Positions 53,377 to 61,650 of a DNA stretch of 64,000 nucleotides are shown piece by piece. Made by a program: the position numbers and the translations under genes. Numbering within the stretch: position 1 is the stretch's first letter; each line of letters opens with the position of its first letter. The stretch covers positions 32,194 through 96,193 of the forward strand of contig JAAFGX010000003.1 in the NCBI GenBank assembly GCA_010365115.1, in the 5' to 3' direction. Below the pieces are notes generated by a model. That model saw only the letters and a program-made list of their open reading frames with translations, was not told where the DNA came from and did not search any database. The DNA is from Paludibacter sp. (GTDB lineage: Bacteria; Bacteroidota; Bacteroidia; Bacteroidales; Paludibacteraceae).

Positions 53377-54366
53377 TTAATATCCCCATTTTAAATATAT
53401 TGCCCCCCATGTAAATCCGGCACCAAATGCTGTAAGGATAATATTATCTCCTTTTTTGAAGTTTTTCTCTGACTCCCACATGCATAGTGGAATACTTGCT
53501 GCAGATGTATTGCCAAATCTTTCAATATTGATAATCACCTTTCCATATTCAACTTTTGTTCGTTTTACTACTGCATCTATAATTCGTAGGTTTGCTTGAT
53601 GTGGAATTAACCACGCAACTTCTTCATTAGTAAGACCATTTTTGTCCATAATATCAGCGGAAACTTCAGCCATATTTGTTACAGCGTATTTGTAAACATT
53701 AGTTCCTTCCTGATAAGTATAATGCAGTCCTTTTTCTAAGGTTTCTTTAGTTGTTGGCATTGCTGAACCACCTGCTTTCACATGAAGATGTTTAAACCCT
53801 ACGCCATCGGTGTAAATTAACGAATCAATTACGCCAAAACTCTCAGTAGTTGGTTCCAGTAAAACCACAGCTGCTCCATCTCCGAAAAGTGGAGCTGTAG
53901 TACGGTCAGTGTAATCTGTAATTGCCGACATTTTATCAGCGCCCATTACCAATACTTTTTTGTATTTCCCTGACTCAATAAAACTTGTTGCAGTTGACAA
54001 AGCTACTATAAAGCCTGAACATGCTGCTTGCAAATCAAATGCCAGAGCATTTTTAATTCCGACCTTTTCAGCTGCCATTGAGGCGCAAGAGGGATAAATA
54101 TGATCGGGAGTTGTAGTGCCGCAAATCACTAAATCAATTTCTTCTGGTTTAGTACCTGTTTTTGCAAATAAATCCTCAATTGCTTTTGCAGCCATAAAAG
54201 AAGTTCCTACATTCTGTTCTTTTAGTATGCGACGTTCTTTTATACCAACGCGAGAGGTGATCCACTCATCGTTTGTATCCATCATGGTGCTAAGTTCCTG
54301 ATTGTTTAAAATATATTCGGGCACATAACCGCCCACACCGGTAATAACTGCATTGACTTTAGACAT
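53377..54366 (-). CDS. fabH: 3-oxoacyl-ACP synthase III (KAS III)
   Basis: A 329-residue condensing enzyme that starts fatty-acid synthesis from acyl-CoA and malonyl-ACP. The catalytic triad is complete: Cys116 in DLQAACSGF, His in WLIPHQANLRI and Asn in RFGNTSAASIPL. The N-terminus VNAVITGVGGYVPEYILNN and DTNDEWITSRVGIKERR are typical. It is the last gene of DUF177-rpmF-fabH on the minus strand; plsX is missing from this order. Confidence 0.97.
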   Translation of the reverse strand: MSKVNAVITGVGGYVPEYILNNQELSTMMDTNDEWITSRVGIKERRILKEQNVGTSFMAAKAIEDLFAKTGTKPEEIDLVICGTTTPDHIYPSCASMAAEKVGIKNALAFDLQAACSGFIVALSTATSFIESGKYKKVLVMGADKMSAITDYTDRTTAPLFGDGAAVVLLEPTTESFGVIDSLIYTDGVGFKHLHVKAGGSAMPTTKETLEKGLHYTYQEGTNVYKYAVTNMAEVSADIMDKNGLTNEEVAWLIPHQANLRIIDAVVKRTKVEYGKVIINIERFGNTSAASIPLCMWESEKNFKKGDNIILTAFGAGFTWGAIYLKWGY

Positions 54367-54464
54367 ATTCTGTTTGTTAAGTACATAAAAATCAAGCCCT
54401 AAAATTTCATTTAGAGCTTAATTGTTTGTTCAAAAATGATATATTGACAAAATAGCTGTGTCTA

Positions 54465-54650
54465 TTAAACAGTTGCCAATTTTTCTATCGCTAATTTACC
54501 TCTGTAGTAGCCACATTCACCACAAACTGTATGATAAATATGAGCTGCACCGCAATTTGAACAAGTTGCTAATGTTGGAGCTTCAGCTTTATAATGTGTT
54601 CTTCTTTTTCTTGCGCGTTGTTTCGAAATTTTTCTCTTAGGATGTGCCAT
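54465..54650 (-). CDS. rpmF: 50S ribosomal protein L32
   Basis: A 61-residue L32: AHPKRKISKQRARKRRTHYK at the N-terminus and a four-Cys zinc ribbon (CSNCGAAHIYHTVCGECGYY), the zinc-binding form. It lies 12 bases after the DUF177 gene, the nearly universal DUF177-rpmF pair, and 98 bases before fabH. Confidence 0.97.
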   Translation of the reverse strand: MAHPKRKISKQRARKRRTHYKAEAPTLATCSNCGAAHIYHTVCGECGYYRGKLAIEKLATV

Positions 54651-54662
54651 CTTGATTGTTAT

Positions 54663-55238
54663 TTAATTGTTTTCTGTTATATTTGGTAAACCTTCCCATC
54701 GCGGGTCTGTTTGAATTTCATCATTAGAAAAGTCACTATCATCATCTTCAAATTCTAATACAGAATTGTCCTCATCATCATCTTTCTTACGGGTAATGTG
54801 TTTCTTAAGTTTTACAACCATCGTTTTATTACATTCACCGGCAGCATGTACATGTTTTATCGGGATATTCAATACGATAAATTCATACAAAAACCAGGCA
54901 ATATTAATTCCTCCTTCTGTCTCTGGAACAATAACTATTTCATCTTCTTCGGAGAATTTATCTCCAAATTTTACTTGTAGCTTTTCTTTATAGTGAATAA
55001 GTTGCACCATATTATCCAAACAGCGATCACACGGGATGATAACTGTGCCTTCAAGTTGAAAATGAAGCACGTAAGTGGACACTTTTTTCTGAACACTTAC
55101 TTTAGCTTTTACATTCCCCTTCTGAACTTCAGGACTATCAATTTTTTTGAAATATGCGTCTTCCAAATCATACTCGAAAACGCGTACTTCATCTATTAAG
55201 TCCTTTAATACGATATTATATTGTTCGAATTTTGACAT
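54663..55238 (-). CDS. DUF177 (YceD-like) protein
   Basis: A 191-residue protein of the DUF177/YceD family, needed in other bacteria for normal 23S rRNA levels. The Cys motif PCDRCLD near residue 75 and GECNK near 137 are typical, and an acidic C-terminal tail (DDDEDNSVLEFEDDDSDFSN) follows. It heads the rpmF-fabH operon behind a TACCTTTG box at 55264-55271. Confidence 0.9.
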   Translation of the reverse strand: MSKFEQYNIVLKDLIDEVRVFEYDLEDAYFKKIDSPEVQKGNVKAKVSVQKKVSTYVLHFQLEGTVIIPCDRCLDNMVQLIHYKEKLQVKFGDKFSEEDEIVIVPETEGGINIAWFLYEFIVLNIPIKHVHAAGECNKTMVVKLKKHITRKKDDDEDNSVLEFEDDDSDFSNDEIQTDPRWEGLPNITENN

Positions 55239-55263
55239 TATTCACTTGACATTTAAAACCGCG

Positions 55264-55271
55264 CAAAGGTA
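55264..55271 (-). promoter_or_regulatory. -7 box of the DUF177-rpmF-fabH operon
   Basis: TACCTTTG followed by CG on the minus strand, 25 bases before the ATG at 55238. Confidence 0.65.
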
Positions 55272-55401
55272 CATAAATATGTTCTATTACAAAATAATTT
55301 CTTTTCAATTTTAGCTAAATTAATCCAAAAAAGTATTTAAACTACATATTGTCAGATTTATAACCCATTAATTTATCGATAAAGCGGCGCATTTTTATTA
55401 T

Positions 55402-56571
55402 TTAAACGTTTGAATCGACTTTCAAAATAATGCGAAATACAGTTCCTACATTCAATTCAGATTGTTTTACAAAGATTTTACCACCATGATATTCTTCAAT
55501 TATTCGCTTTGCAAGCGACAGGCCCAATCCCCAACCTCTTTTTTTAGTTGTAAATCCGGGTGTAAAAACAACTTTAAATTTTCGTTTATCCATTCCTTTG
55601 CCAGAATCTTTCACATCAACATACACTTCTCCATTTTTGGGTTGAACAAGAATGTCAATACGTCCAACACCATCCATTGCATCTATTGCATTTTTACATA
55701 AATTCTCTATAACCCATTCAAAAAGAGGCACATTCAACTTGATAAATAAATGTTCGTCAGCAGGAAAATGACATTGGATTGTCACTTTTTGGGATGAACG
55801 TTTTGTCATATATTGCACGGCATTATCAAGCGTCTCGTTTAAACTTACTACTTGCAAATCAGGTTTAGAGCCTATTTTCGAAAATCGTTCAGCAATAATT
55901 CGCAAACGGTTCACATCTTTTTCCATATCAAATATTAACTTATCATCTTCATGGCGCATTTTAAGCAAATCTACCCAAGCAAGTAATGAAGATATTGGCG
56001 TTCCTAACTGATGGGCGGTCTCTTTTGAAAGTCCAACCCATACCTGATTTTGCTCTGCTTTTTTTGTTCCTGAAAATGCAAAAAAAGCAACCAGCATAAA
56101 TACAATGATAACTCCTAACTGAACATATGGAAAGTAATACAACTGTTTGAGGAAAACGGAATCGTCGTAATAAATATATTGAATTGTATTATCCAATTTT
56201 ACTTCTATAGCTGGTCTATTTGACTTAAAGCGGGTCACTTCTTTTACATAAAACTCATCAACATTTACTTCTGGCTCAATAATATTCCGTGCAAATAACA
56301 TTTGATCTTTTGCATCAGTCATAATCACCGGAATGCTTGTATTGCCTTCAATAATAGTGGTTATAAAATTAATGTTCGTATTTTCATCGGCCACAATAAA
56401 CTGACGTGTTGCTTCTGCCCATATCTCAATTTTCTTTTGTTCTTCATCAGCTAATGATTTTGCCAAACGACTTGTGAATAACGTGGAAACCAATACAATG
56501 GCTATTGCTATAAGAATAAAAATCAGTTTAAGTCGTTGCGATATTTCGTATAATTTATTTATATGAAGCAT
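55402..56571 (-). CDS. Sensor histidine kinase
   Basis: A 389-residue membrane kinase. TM1 at about residues 15-33 and TM2 at 148-167 enclose a periplasmic sensor of some 110 residues. After TM2 comes a HisKA-like box with His187 (GLSKETAHQLGTPISSLLAW), then HATPase_c with the N box ENLCKNAIDAMDG, G1 DVKDSGKGMD and G2 RGWGLGLSLAKRIIEEYHGG. No HAMP domain is obvious. No response regulator gene is adjacent, so the partner is unknown. It separates the fabH operon from the divergent era. Confidence 0.92.
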   Translation of the reverse strand: MLHINKLYEISQRLKLIFILIAIAIVLVSTLFTSRLAKSLADEEQKKIEIWAEATRQFIVADENTNINFITTIIEGNTSIPVIMTDAKDQMLFARNIIEPEVNVDEFYVKEVTRFKSNRPAIEVKLDNTIQYIYYDDSVFLKQLYYFPYVQLGVIIVFMLVAFFAFSGTKKAEQNQVWVGLSKETAHQLGTPISSLLAWVDLLKMRHEDDKLIFDMEKDVNRLRIIAERFSKIGSKPDLQVVSLNETLDNAVQYMTKRSSQKVTIQCHFPADEHLFIKLNVPLFEWVIENLCKNAIDAMDGVGRIDILVQPKNGEVYVDVKDSGKGMDKRKFKVVFTPGFTTKKRGWGLGLSLAKRIIEEYHGGKIFVKQSELNVGTVFRIILKVDSNV

Positions 56572-56722
56572 AATTTGTCGAAAATTTTAGGTCAAAGTTA
56601 CAATATTGAAGTTGCTTGATAAAAAAATGAGATTATAAAATTTGATTACTTATTTTTGAAACGTCAAATATAGTAAAAAAGTATGAAACGCATATTGAAT
56701 TTTTGAAGTGCATAAATTATCG

Positions 56723-56730
56723 TATCTTTG
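56723..56730 (+). promoter_or_regulatory. -7 box upstream of era
   Basis: TATCTTTG followed by CAG; TTTTG at 56701-56705 is 17 bases upstream and may be the -33 element. The leader to the ATG at 56852 is about 115 bases. Confidence 0.6.
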
Positions 56731-56851
56731 CAGAAATTTATATGTTGAATAATTGAGATGATTGGGTTTGAAATTTTCAATAATAACATTTAACTCATAT
56801 ATCTCAACTTCAAACTATAAACAATTCAAACTTTTCAAACTATAAAATTAA

Positions 56852-57733
56852 ATGCACAAATCCGGTTTCGTAAATATAGTTGGGAATCCAAATGTTGGTA
56901 AATCAACCTTAATGAATGCTCTTGTTGGCGAGCGTATTTCAATAATCACATCCAAGGCTCAAACAACCCGTCACAGAATCCTTGGCATTGTAAATGGCGA
57001 TGATTTTCAGATTGTTTATTCTGACACTCCAGGTGTTTTGAAACCAAATTATCGTTTGCAGGAGTCAATGCTCAATTTTTCACGTTCGGCATTGACTGAT
57101 GCAGATGTATTGCTTTATGTAACAGATGTATTTGATGCATATGATAAAAACGAGGACTTTATTGAAAAGGTAAAACTTAATCCCGCACCTTTATTGCTCA
57201 TTATCAACAAAATTGACTTAATTGACGAAGAACGTTTAATATTATTAGTTGAAAAATGGAAAGAATTATTGCCACGTGCCGAAATTTATCCCGTTTCTGC
57301 AATCAATAAATTCAACATCGACACTTTATTTAGTAAAATTAAGAGCCTGCTGCCCGAATCACCTGCATTTTTTGAGAAAGATCAACTTACTGACAAACCG
57401 GCTCGTTTTTTTGTAACCGAAATTATCCGTGAGAAAATTTTAATGAACTACGAAAAGGAAATTCCTTATTCGGTGGAAGTGGAAGTCGAACAATTTGAAG
57501 AAGACAACAGATTAATAAGAATTAATGCTGTAATTTATGCAGAACGCGATTCTCAAAAAGGCATTTTAATAGGACACGGAGGCAAGTCGCTTAAAAAGGT
57601 TGGTACTGAAGCTCGAAAGGACATGGAAGTGTTTTTTGAAAAAAAGGTTTTTCTTGAATTGTTTGTGAAAGTTGAAAAAGACTGGAGAAACAAAGACAGC
57701 AAATTAAAAGGATTTGGATACAGCCTTGATTAA
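56852..57733 (+). CDS. era: GTPase Era
   Basis: A 293-residue GTPase binding 16S rRNA during 30S maturation. G1 is GNPNVGKST, G2 SKAQTTRHRILGI, G3 DTPGV, G4 NKID, and the C-terminal KH domain has the GILIGHGGKSLKKVGTEARK signature. Length is typical. It is transcribed alone in the plus direction, with a terminator at 57760-57787, rather than following fabH. Confidence 0.97.
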   Translation: MHKSGFVNIVGNPNVGKSTLMNALVGERISIITSKAQTTRHRILGIVNGDDFQIVYSDTPGVLKPNYRLQESMLNFSRSALTDADVLLYVTDVFDAYDKNEDFIEKVKLNPAPLLLIINKIDLIDEERLILLVEKWKELLPRAEIYPVSAINKFNIDTLFSKIKSLLPESPAFFEKDQLTDKPARFFVTEIIREKILMNYEKEIPYSVEVEVEQFEEDNRLIRINAVIYAERDSQKGILIGHGGKSLKKVGTEARKDMEVFFEKKVFLELFVKVEKDWRNKDSKLKGFGYSLD

Positions 57734-57759
57734 CTGAATTTTACAAATTAGATATATCT

Positions 57760-57787
57760 AAAGGGAAGCAAATACTTCCCTTTTTTA
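57760..57787 (+). terminator. Terminator of era
   Basis: AAAGGGAAG pairs with CTTCCCTTT and is followed by TTT. Confidence 0.8.
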
Positions 57788-57958
57788 TTGCACAAAATAA
57801 TCAATACAGAAAGCTTGCGTACAATAAAGCAAAATTATAATTAAATATAAGGCTGGCACTCAAATACAGACTGAATTGGTAATAAGACATTTTATTCTGC
57901 CAATTACTTCTATGGGTAAAAATTTACGAATTTATTTCAATAATTTTATATTGAGAAA

Positions 57959-58231
57959 ATGAAAAAACAAATGGAAACAAATCCTCTCCATTATGGATTG
58001 CCAATACGTACACAATTAGAAGATCTTGATGACAACCAACTTGGAATTCGTAAAGTAATTAAAAGCCGTATCATTCAAAAAGATGCAGCAAAAATTGTGG
58101 AAATTGCCAACCAAATTAAAAGCATAAACCCGGATTTAAAACTTATGCTAATATGTTCCCGAAATATTTGCTCAAAATCGCTGGCTTTGTTAGAAAGTGA
58201 AAGTATTGGAGTTATGTTCGTGAAGCTTTAA
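57959..58231 (+). CDS. Hypothetical protein (90 aa)
   Basis: A 90-residue frame with ordinary codon use and a soluble composition: polar N-part, then KIVEIANQIKSINPDLKLML and LALLESESIGVMFVKL. I do not recognise the family; the C-terminal half could pair a helix with beta strands. It lies alone between era and a decayed clpB piece, with no clear promoter. It may be a small real gene or a remnant. Confidence 0.4.
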   Translation: MKKQMETNPLHYGLPIRTQLEDLDDNQLGIRKVIKSRIIQKDAAKIVEIANQIKSINPDLKLMLICSRNICSKSLALLESESIGVMFVKL

Positions 58232-58329
58232 AAACGGGAACTTCACTCAATGTAAAATCCACATCCGGCATTTCCATTAGGGATTAAGTTTTGTTTTAAA
58301 AACCATTTTTTTTTATTCAAAATCCACTG

Positions 58330-58498
58330 CTATTGCATGTTTGTCCTGAACAGTTCCTGCAATAAAAGAAACTGTGTTAGATCTTCACCATTTATCATGT
58401 TAGCTTTCTTCTAAAACTTGCTGTGCTTTGTTTTTAACGATTTCAACTGCTTGTTGTACTGCATCCTGAGATTTTATTGTAAAATTATCAAAATTCAT
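58330..58498 (-). pseudogene. Degenerate 5' fragment of clpB
   Basis: On the minus strand the first 30 residues, MNFDNFTIKSQDAVQQAVEI then VKNKAQQVLE, match the N-terminus of Bacteroidetes ClpB (pattern M-x-F-x-N-F-T-I-K-S-Q-x-A-V-Q-x-A). A stop follows at 58400-58402. Shifted by one base, from 58398, MINGEDLTQFLLLQEL resembles the next ClpB N-domain helix (G-E-x-x-T-x-F-x-x-x-x-L). Nothing of the rest is present. So this is a truncated, frameshifted remnant; the identification is from memory of the family. Confidence 0.55.
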
Positions 58499-58731
58499 AA
58501 AACGTTTGTTGTTTTGTTTTTTTTAGTAAATATTTACCTGTCAGTTAAATATACAAAAAAAAAAAAAAACACTTTGCCATTGCGTCTACAGAATTGGCAT
58601 ATAGATCGTTACGCCTTATTTATCAAGCTCTTACCAGTTGACTTTACATTTGGCACACCGGGTTGCAATCTGAAGATGTCAAATCTTTATAATTTTGTCA
58701 CACATTATTTTAATTTTTGAGCAATAAATAC

Positions 58732-58739
58732 TAACTTTG
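58732..58739 (+). promoter_or_regulatory. -7 box upstream of ppdK
   Basis: TAACTTTG followed by CG, 48 bases before the ATG at 58788. Confidence 0.65.
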
Positions 58740-58787
58740 CGTTTCAAAAAAAACAAATAATTATCAATTATAAATTTAACAATCAAT

Positions 58788-61508
58788 ATGAGTAACACGA
58801 AAAGAGTCTATACTTTTGGTAATGGAAAAGCTGAAGGTAAAGCAGACATGAAAAATCTACTAGGCGGAAAAGGTGCAAATCTTGCTGAAATGAATTTAAT
58901 TGGCGTCCCAGTTCCAGCTGGATTCACTATTACAACTGACGTTTGTACAGAGTATAACAAACTTGGAAAAGATGCAGTTGTTGCTCTTCTAAAAACAGAA
59001 GTTGAAGCAGCTATTATAGAACAAGAAAAAATAATGAATGCTAAGTTTGGTTCAACCGGCGAAAGTTTCCCTTTGTTAGTTTCTGTACGTTCGGGTGCCA
59101 GAGCTTCTATGCCAGGTATGATGAATACAATTTTGAATTTGGGAATGAATGATGTTACAGTAAAAATAGTTGCTGAAAAATCAGGAAACGAAAAATTTGC
59201 ATACGATTCATATCGTCGTTTTATTCAAATGTATGGTGATGTAGTAATGGGTGTGGAAGCTGAAGACGGTGAGCACGATCCATTCGAACAAGTTTTAGAT
59301 AAAGTTAAAGGAGCAAAAGGATATGCTTCGGATGCTGATTTTACAGCTGATGATTTAAAAGGTATTGTTGAAGATTTTAAAGCAGTTGTAAGAAAAAAAG
59401 CAGGAACAGATTTTCCGAATAATCCATGGGATCAACTTTGGGGAGCAGTTTGTGCAGTATTCGATTCGTGGAATACCGAAAGAGCCATTCTTTACAGAAA
59501 AATGGAAAAAATCCCGGGTGAATGGGGAACTGCTGTTAACGTTCAGGCCATGGTTTATGGTAATATGGGCGACAATTCAGCTACTGGTGTATGTTTCTCT
59601 CGTGATGCTGCTACCGGTGAAGATATATTCAATGGCGAATACCTTATCGACGCTCAAGGTGAGGATGTTGTTTCTGGCGTTCGTACTCCACAAGAAATTA
59701 CAAAAGAAGGTTCAAAAAGATGGGCCAAACGTGCTAGTATCTCTGAAGCGGATAGAGCATCAAAATTTCCGTCTCTTGAAGAAGCAATGCCAGCAGTTTA
59801 TGCTGACTTAGATGCAGTTCAAACAAAACTTGAGAATCATTACAAAGATATGCAGGACATGGAGTTCACCATTCAGGATGGTAAACTTTGGATGTTGCAA
59901 ACCCGTAACGGAAAACGTACAGGAGCAGCAATGGTTCGTATGGCCGTTGAAATGGTTGAACAAGGTTTAATTGATGAAAAAACAGCTATCTTACGTCAGG
60001 AACCAAATAAATTAGATGAATTATTACACCCAATTTTTGAAAAATCAGCAAAAGCAGGTGCAGAAGTTTTATCAAAAGGATTACCTGCATCTCCGGGTGC
60101 TGCAACTGGAAAAGTAGTTTTCACTGCTACAGCTGCTGAAGAGTGGGCTGCAAGAGGCGAAAAAGTAATTCTTGTTCGTCGCGAAACTTCTCCTGAAGAT
60201 TTGAAAGGTATGTACGCTGCCGAAGGAATTCTGACCGAACGTGGTGGTATGACATCGCATGCTGCGGTTGTTGCACGTGGTATGGGAAAATGTTGTATTT
60301 CAAGTGCTGCAGGAATTTCTGTTTCTCATACAAGTCTGACTATAAATGGCAGAATCTTCAAAGAAGGTGAATATATTTCATTAGATGGTTCTACAGGTAT
60401 TGTTTATGATGGAAAAGTGGCTACTATTACACCAACATTGGATGGTGATTTTGGTAAGTTAATGACGATAGCCGACAAACACACAAAAATGTATGTAAGA
60501 ACGAATGCTGATTCTCCAAACGATGCAAAATTAGCTCGTGAATTTGGTGCACAAGGTATTGGTCTTTGTCGTACAGAGCATATGTTCTTCGAAGGTGAAA
60601 GAATCTGGGCTATTCGTGAAATGATTTTGGCTGACGATGTTGAAGGTCGTAAAAAAGCTTTAGCAAAATTACTACCAATTCAACGCGAAGATTTCGTTGG
60701 AATTTTAGAAGCGATGGACGGCTTAGGCGTAACCATTCGTTTGTTGGATCCACCATTACATGAGTTCACACCAAACGATGCTGCTTCACAAAAAGAAATG
60801 GCCATAAAATTGGGAGTTTCTGAAGAATTAGTTAAATCAAAAGTTGATTCATTGCATGAATTTAACCCAATGTTAGGACACCGTGGTTGCCGTTTAGGGA
60901 ACACCTATCCTGAAATTACGGAGATGCAAGCAAGAGCAATTATTGAAGCCGCTTGTGATTTGAAGAAAAAAGGACTGTCTCCAAAACCTGAAATCATGGT
61001 TCCATTAATTGGTACTGTTGAAGAATTTGTTATGCAGGAACAACTTATCAGACAAACTGCTGAAGCAGTATTTGCTGAAAAAGGAGTTAAAGTAGACTAT
61101 ATGGTTGGAACTATGATTGAAATTCCACGTGCTGCTTTATTGGCCGGTAAAATTGCTCAACATGCAGAATTCTTCTCATTCGGTACAAATGACTTGACTC
61201 AAATGACATTTGGATATAGCCGTGATGACGCTGGAAAATTCTTACCAGTTTATATTGAAAAAGGAATTTTGAAAAACGATCCTTTCCAGGTTTTAGATCA
61301 GGAAGGTGTTGGACAATTGGTTGAAATGGCTACTAAAAATGGTAGAGCAGCAAATGCAAAATTAAAAGTTGGTATTTGCGGTGAACATGGTGGTGAGCCT
61401 TCATCAGTTGAATTCTGTGGTAAAGTAGGTATGGATTATGTATCTTGTTCTCCATTCCGCGTGCCTATCGCTCGTTTATCTGCTGCTCAGGCTGCATTGA
61501 AAAACTAA
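58788..61508 (+). CDS. ppdK: Pyruvate, phosphate dikinase
   Basis: A 906-residue PPDK interconverting pyruvate, ATP and Pi with PEP, AMP and PPi. The N-terminal nucleotide-binding domain has NLLGGKGANLAEMNLIGVPV; the central swivelling domain carries the phosphohistidine in LTERGGMTSHAAVVARGMGK; the C-terminal PEP/pyruvate barrel has GLCRTEHMFFE, MLGHRGCRLG and FGTNDLTQMTFGYSRDD, ending with the catalytic Cys region GICGEHGGEPSS. Length is exactly that expected. It links PPi metabolism to the PPi-PFK at 42297. A GC-rich repeat and a strong terminator follow. Confidence 0.98.
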   Translation: MSNTKRVYTFGNGKAEGKADMKNLLGGKGANLAEMNLIGVPVPAGFTITTDVCTEYNKLGKDAVVALLKTEVEAAIIEQEKIMNAKFGSTGESFPLLVSVRSGARASMPGMMNTILNLGMNDVTVKIVAEKSGNEKFAYDSYRRFIQMYGDVVMGVEAEDGEHDPFEQVLDKVKGAKGYASDADFTADDLKGIVEDFKAVVRKKAGTDFPNNPWDQLWGAVCAVFDSWNTERAILYRKMEKIPGEWGTAVNVQAMVYGNMGDNSATGVCFSRDAATGEDIFNGEYLIDAQGEDVVSGVRTPQEITKEGSKRWAKRASISEADRASKFPSLEEAMPAVYADLDAVQTKLENHYKDMQDMEFTIQDGKLWMLQTRNGKRTGAAMVRMAVEMVEQGLIDEKTAILRQEPNKLDELLHPIFEKSAKAGAEVLSKGLPASPGAATGKVVFTATAAEEWAARGEKVILVRRETSPEDLKGMYAAEGILTERGGMTSHAAVVARGMGKCCISSAAGISVSHTSLTINGRIFKEGEYISLDGSTGIVYDGKVATITPTLDGDFGKLMTIADKHTKMYVRTNADSPNDAKLAREFGAQGIGLCRTEHMFFEGERIWAIREMILADDVEGRKKALAKLLPIQREDFVGILEAMDGLGVTIRLLDPPLHEFTPNDAASQKEMAIKLGVSEELVKSKVDSLHEFNPMLGHRGCRLGNTYPEITEMQARAIIEAACDLKKKGLSPKPEIMVPLIGTVEEFVMQEQLIRQTAEAVFAEKGVKVDYMVGTMIEIPRAALLAGKIAQHAEFFSFGTNDLTQMTFGYSRDDAGKFLPVYIEKGILKNDPFQVLDQEGVGQLVEMATKNGRAANAKLKVGICGEHGGEPSSVEFCGKVGMDYVSCSPFRVPIARLSAAQAALKN

Positions 61509-61539
61509 AGCCCCCTAATCCCCCCGAAGGGGGACTTAA
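61509..61539. repeat. GC-rich palindromic repeat after ppdK
   Basis: AGCCCCCTAATCCCCCCGAA then GGGGGACTTAA; CCCCCC pairs with GGGGG. It starts directly after the ppdK stop codon. Same family as 36528-36564. Confidence 0.7.
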
Positions 61540-61586
61540 TATAAGAAAGGCTGTTTCATTATTGAAACAGCCTTTCTTATATTTTA
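61539..61586. terminator. Terminator of ppdK
   Basis: ATATAAGAAAGGCTGTTTCA and TGAAACAGCCTTTCTTATAT are perfect 20-base arms with a 4-base loop. The GCTGTTTCA core is shared with the rplT terminator. Confidence 0.95.
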
Positions 61587-61650
61587 CCGACTACCGACTA
61601 CCGACTACAAACTACCGACTACCGACTACAAACTACCGACTACCGACTAT
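61585..61650. repeat. ACCGACT / ACAAACT heptanucleotide array
   Basis: About nine 7-base units with the pattern two ACCGACT, one ACAAACT. The last unit supplies the TAG stop (61647-61649, minus strand) of the RNA helicase gene. Confidence 0.85.

Larger units (their letters stand above)
58232..58787. other. 556-base spacer with clpB remnant and poly-A tract
   Basis: Holds the clpB fragment, an A tract near 58553-58569 and the ppdK promoter. No complete gene was seen. Confidence 0.5.

Noticed and set aside
58418..58720. Plus-strand frame of 100 codons over the clpB remnant and poly-A tract
   Set aside because: It contains a poly-Lys stretch from the A tract and is antisense to the clpB-like piece; no promoter.
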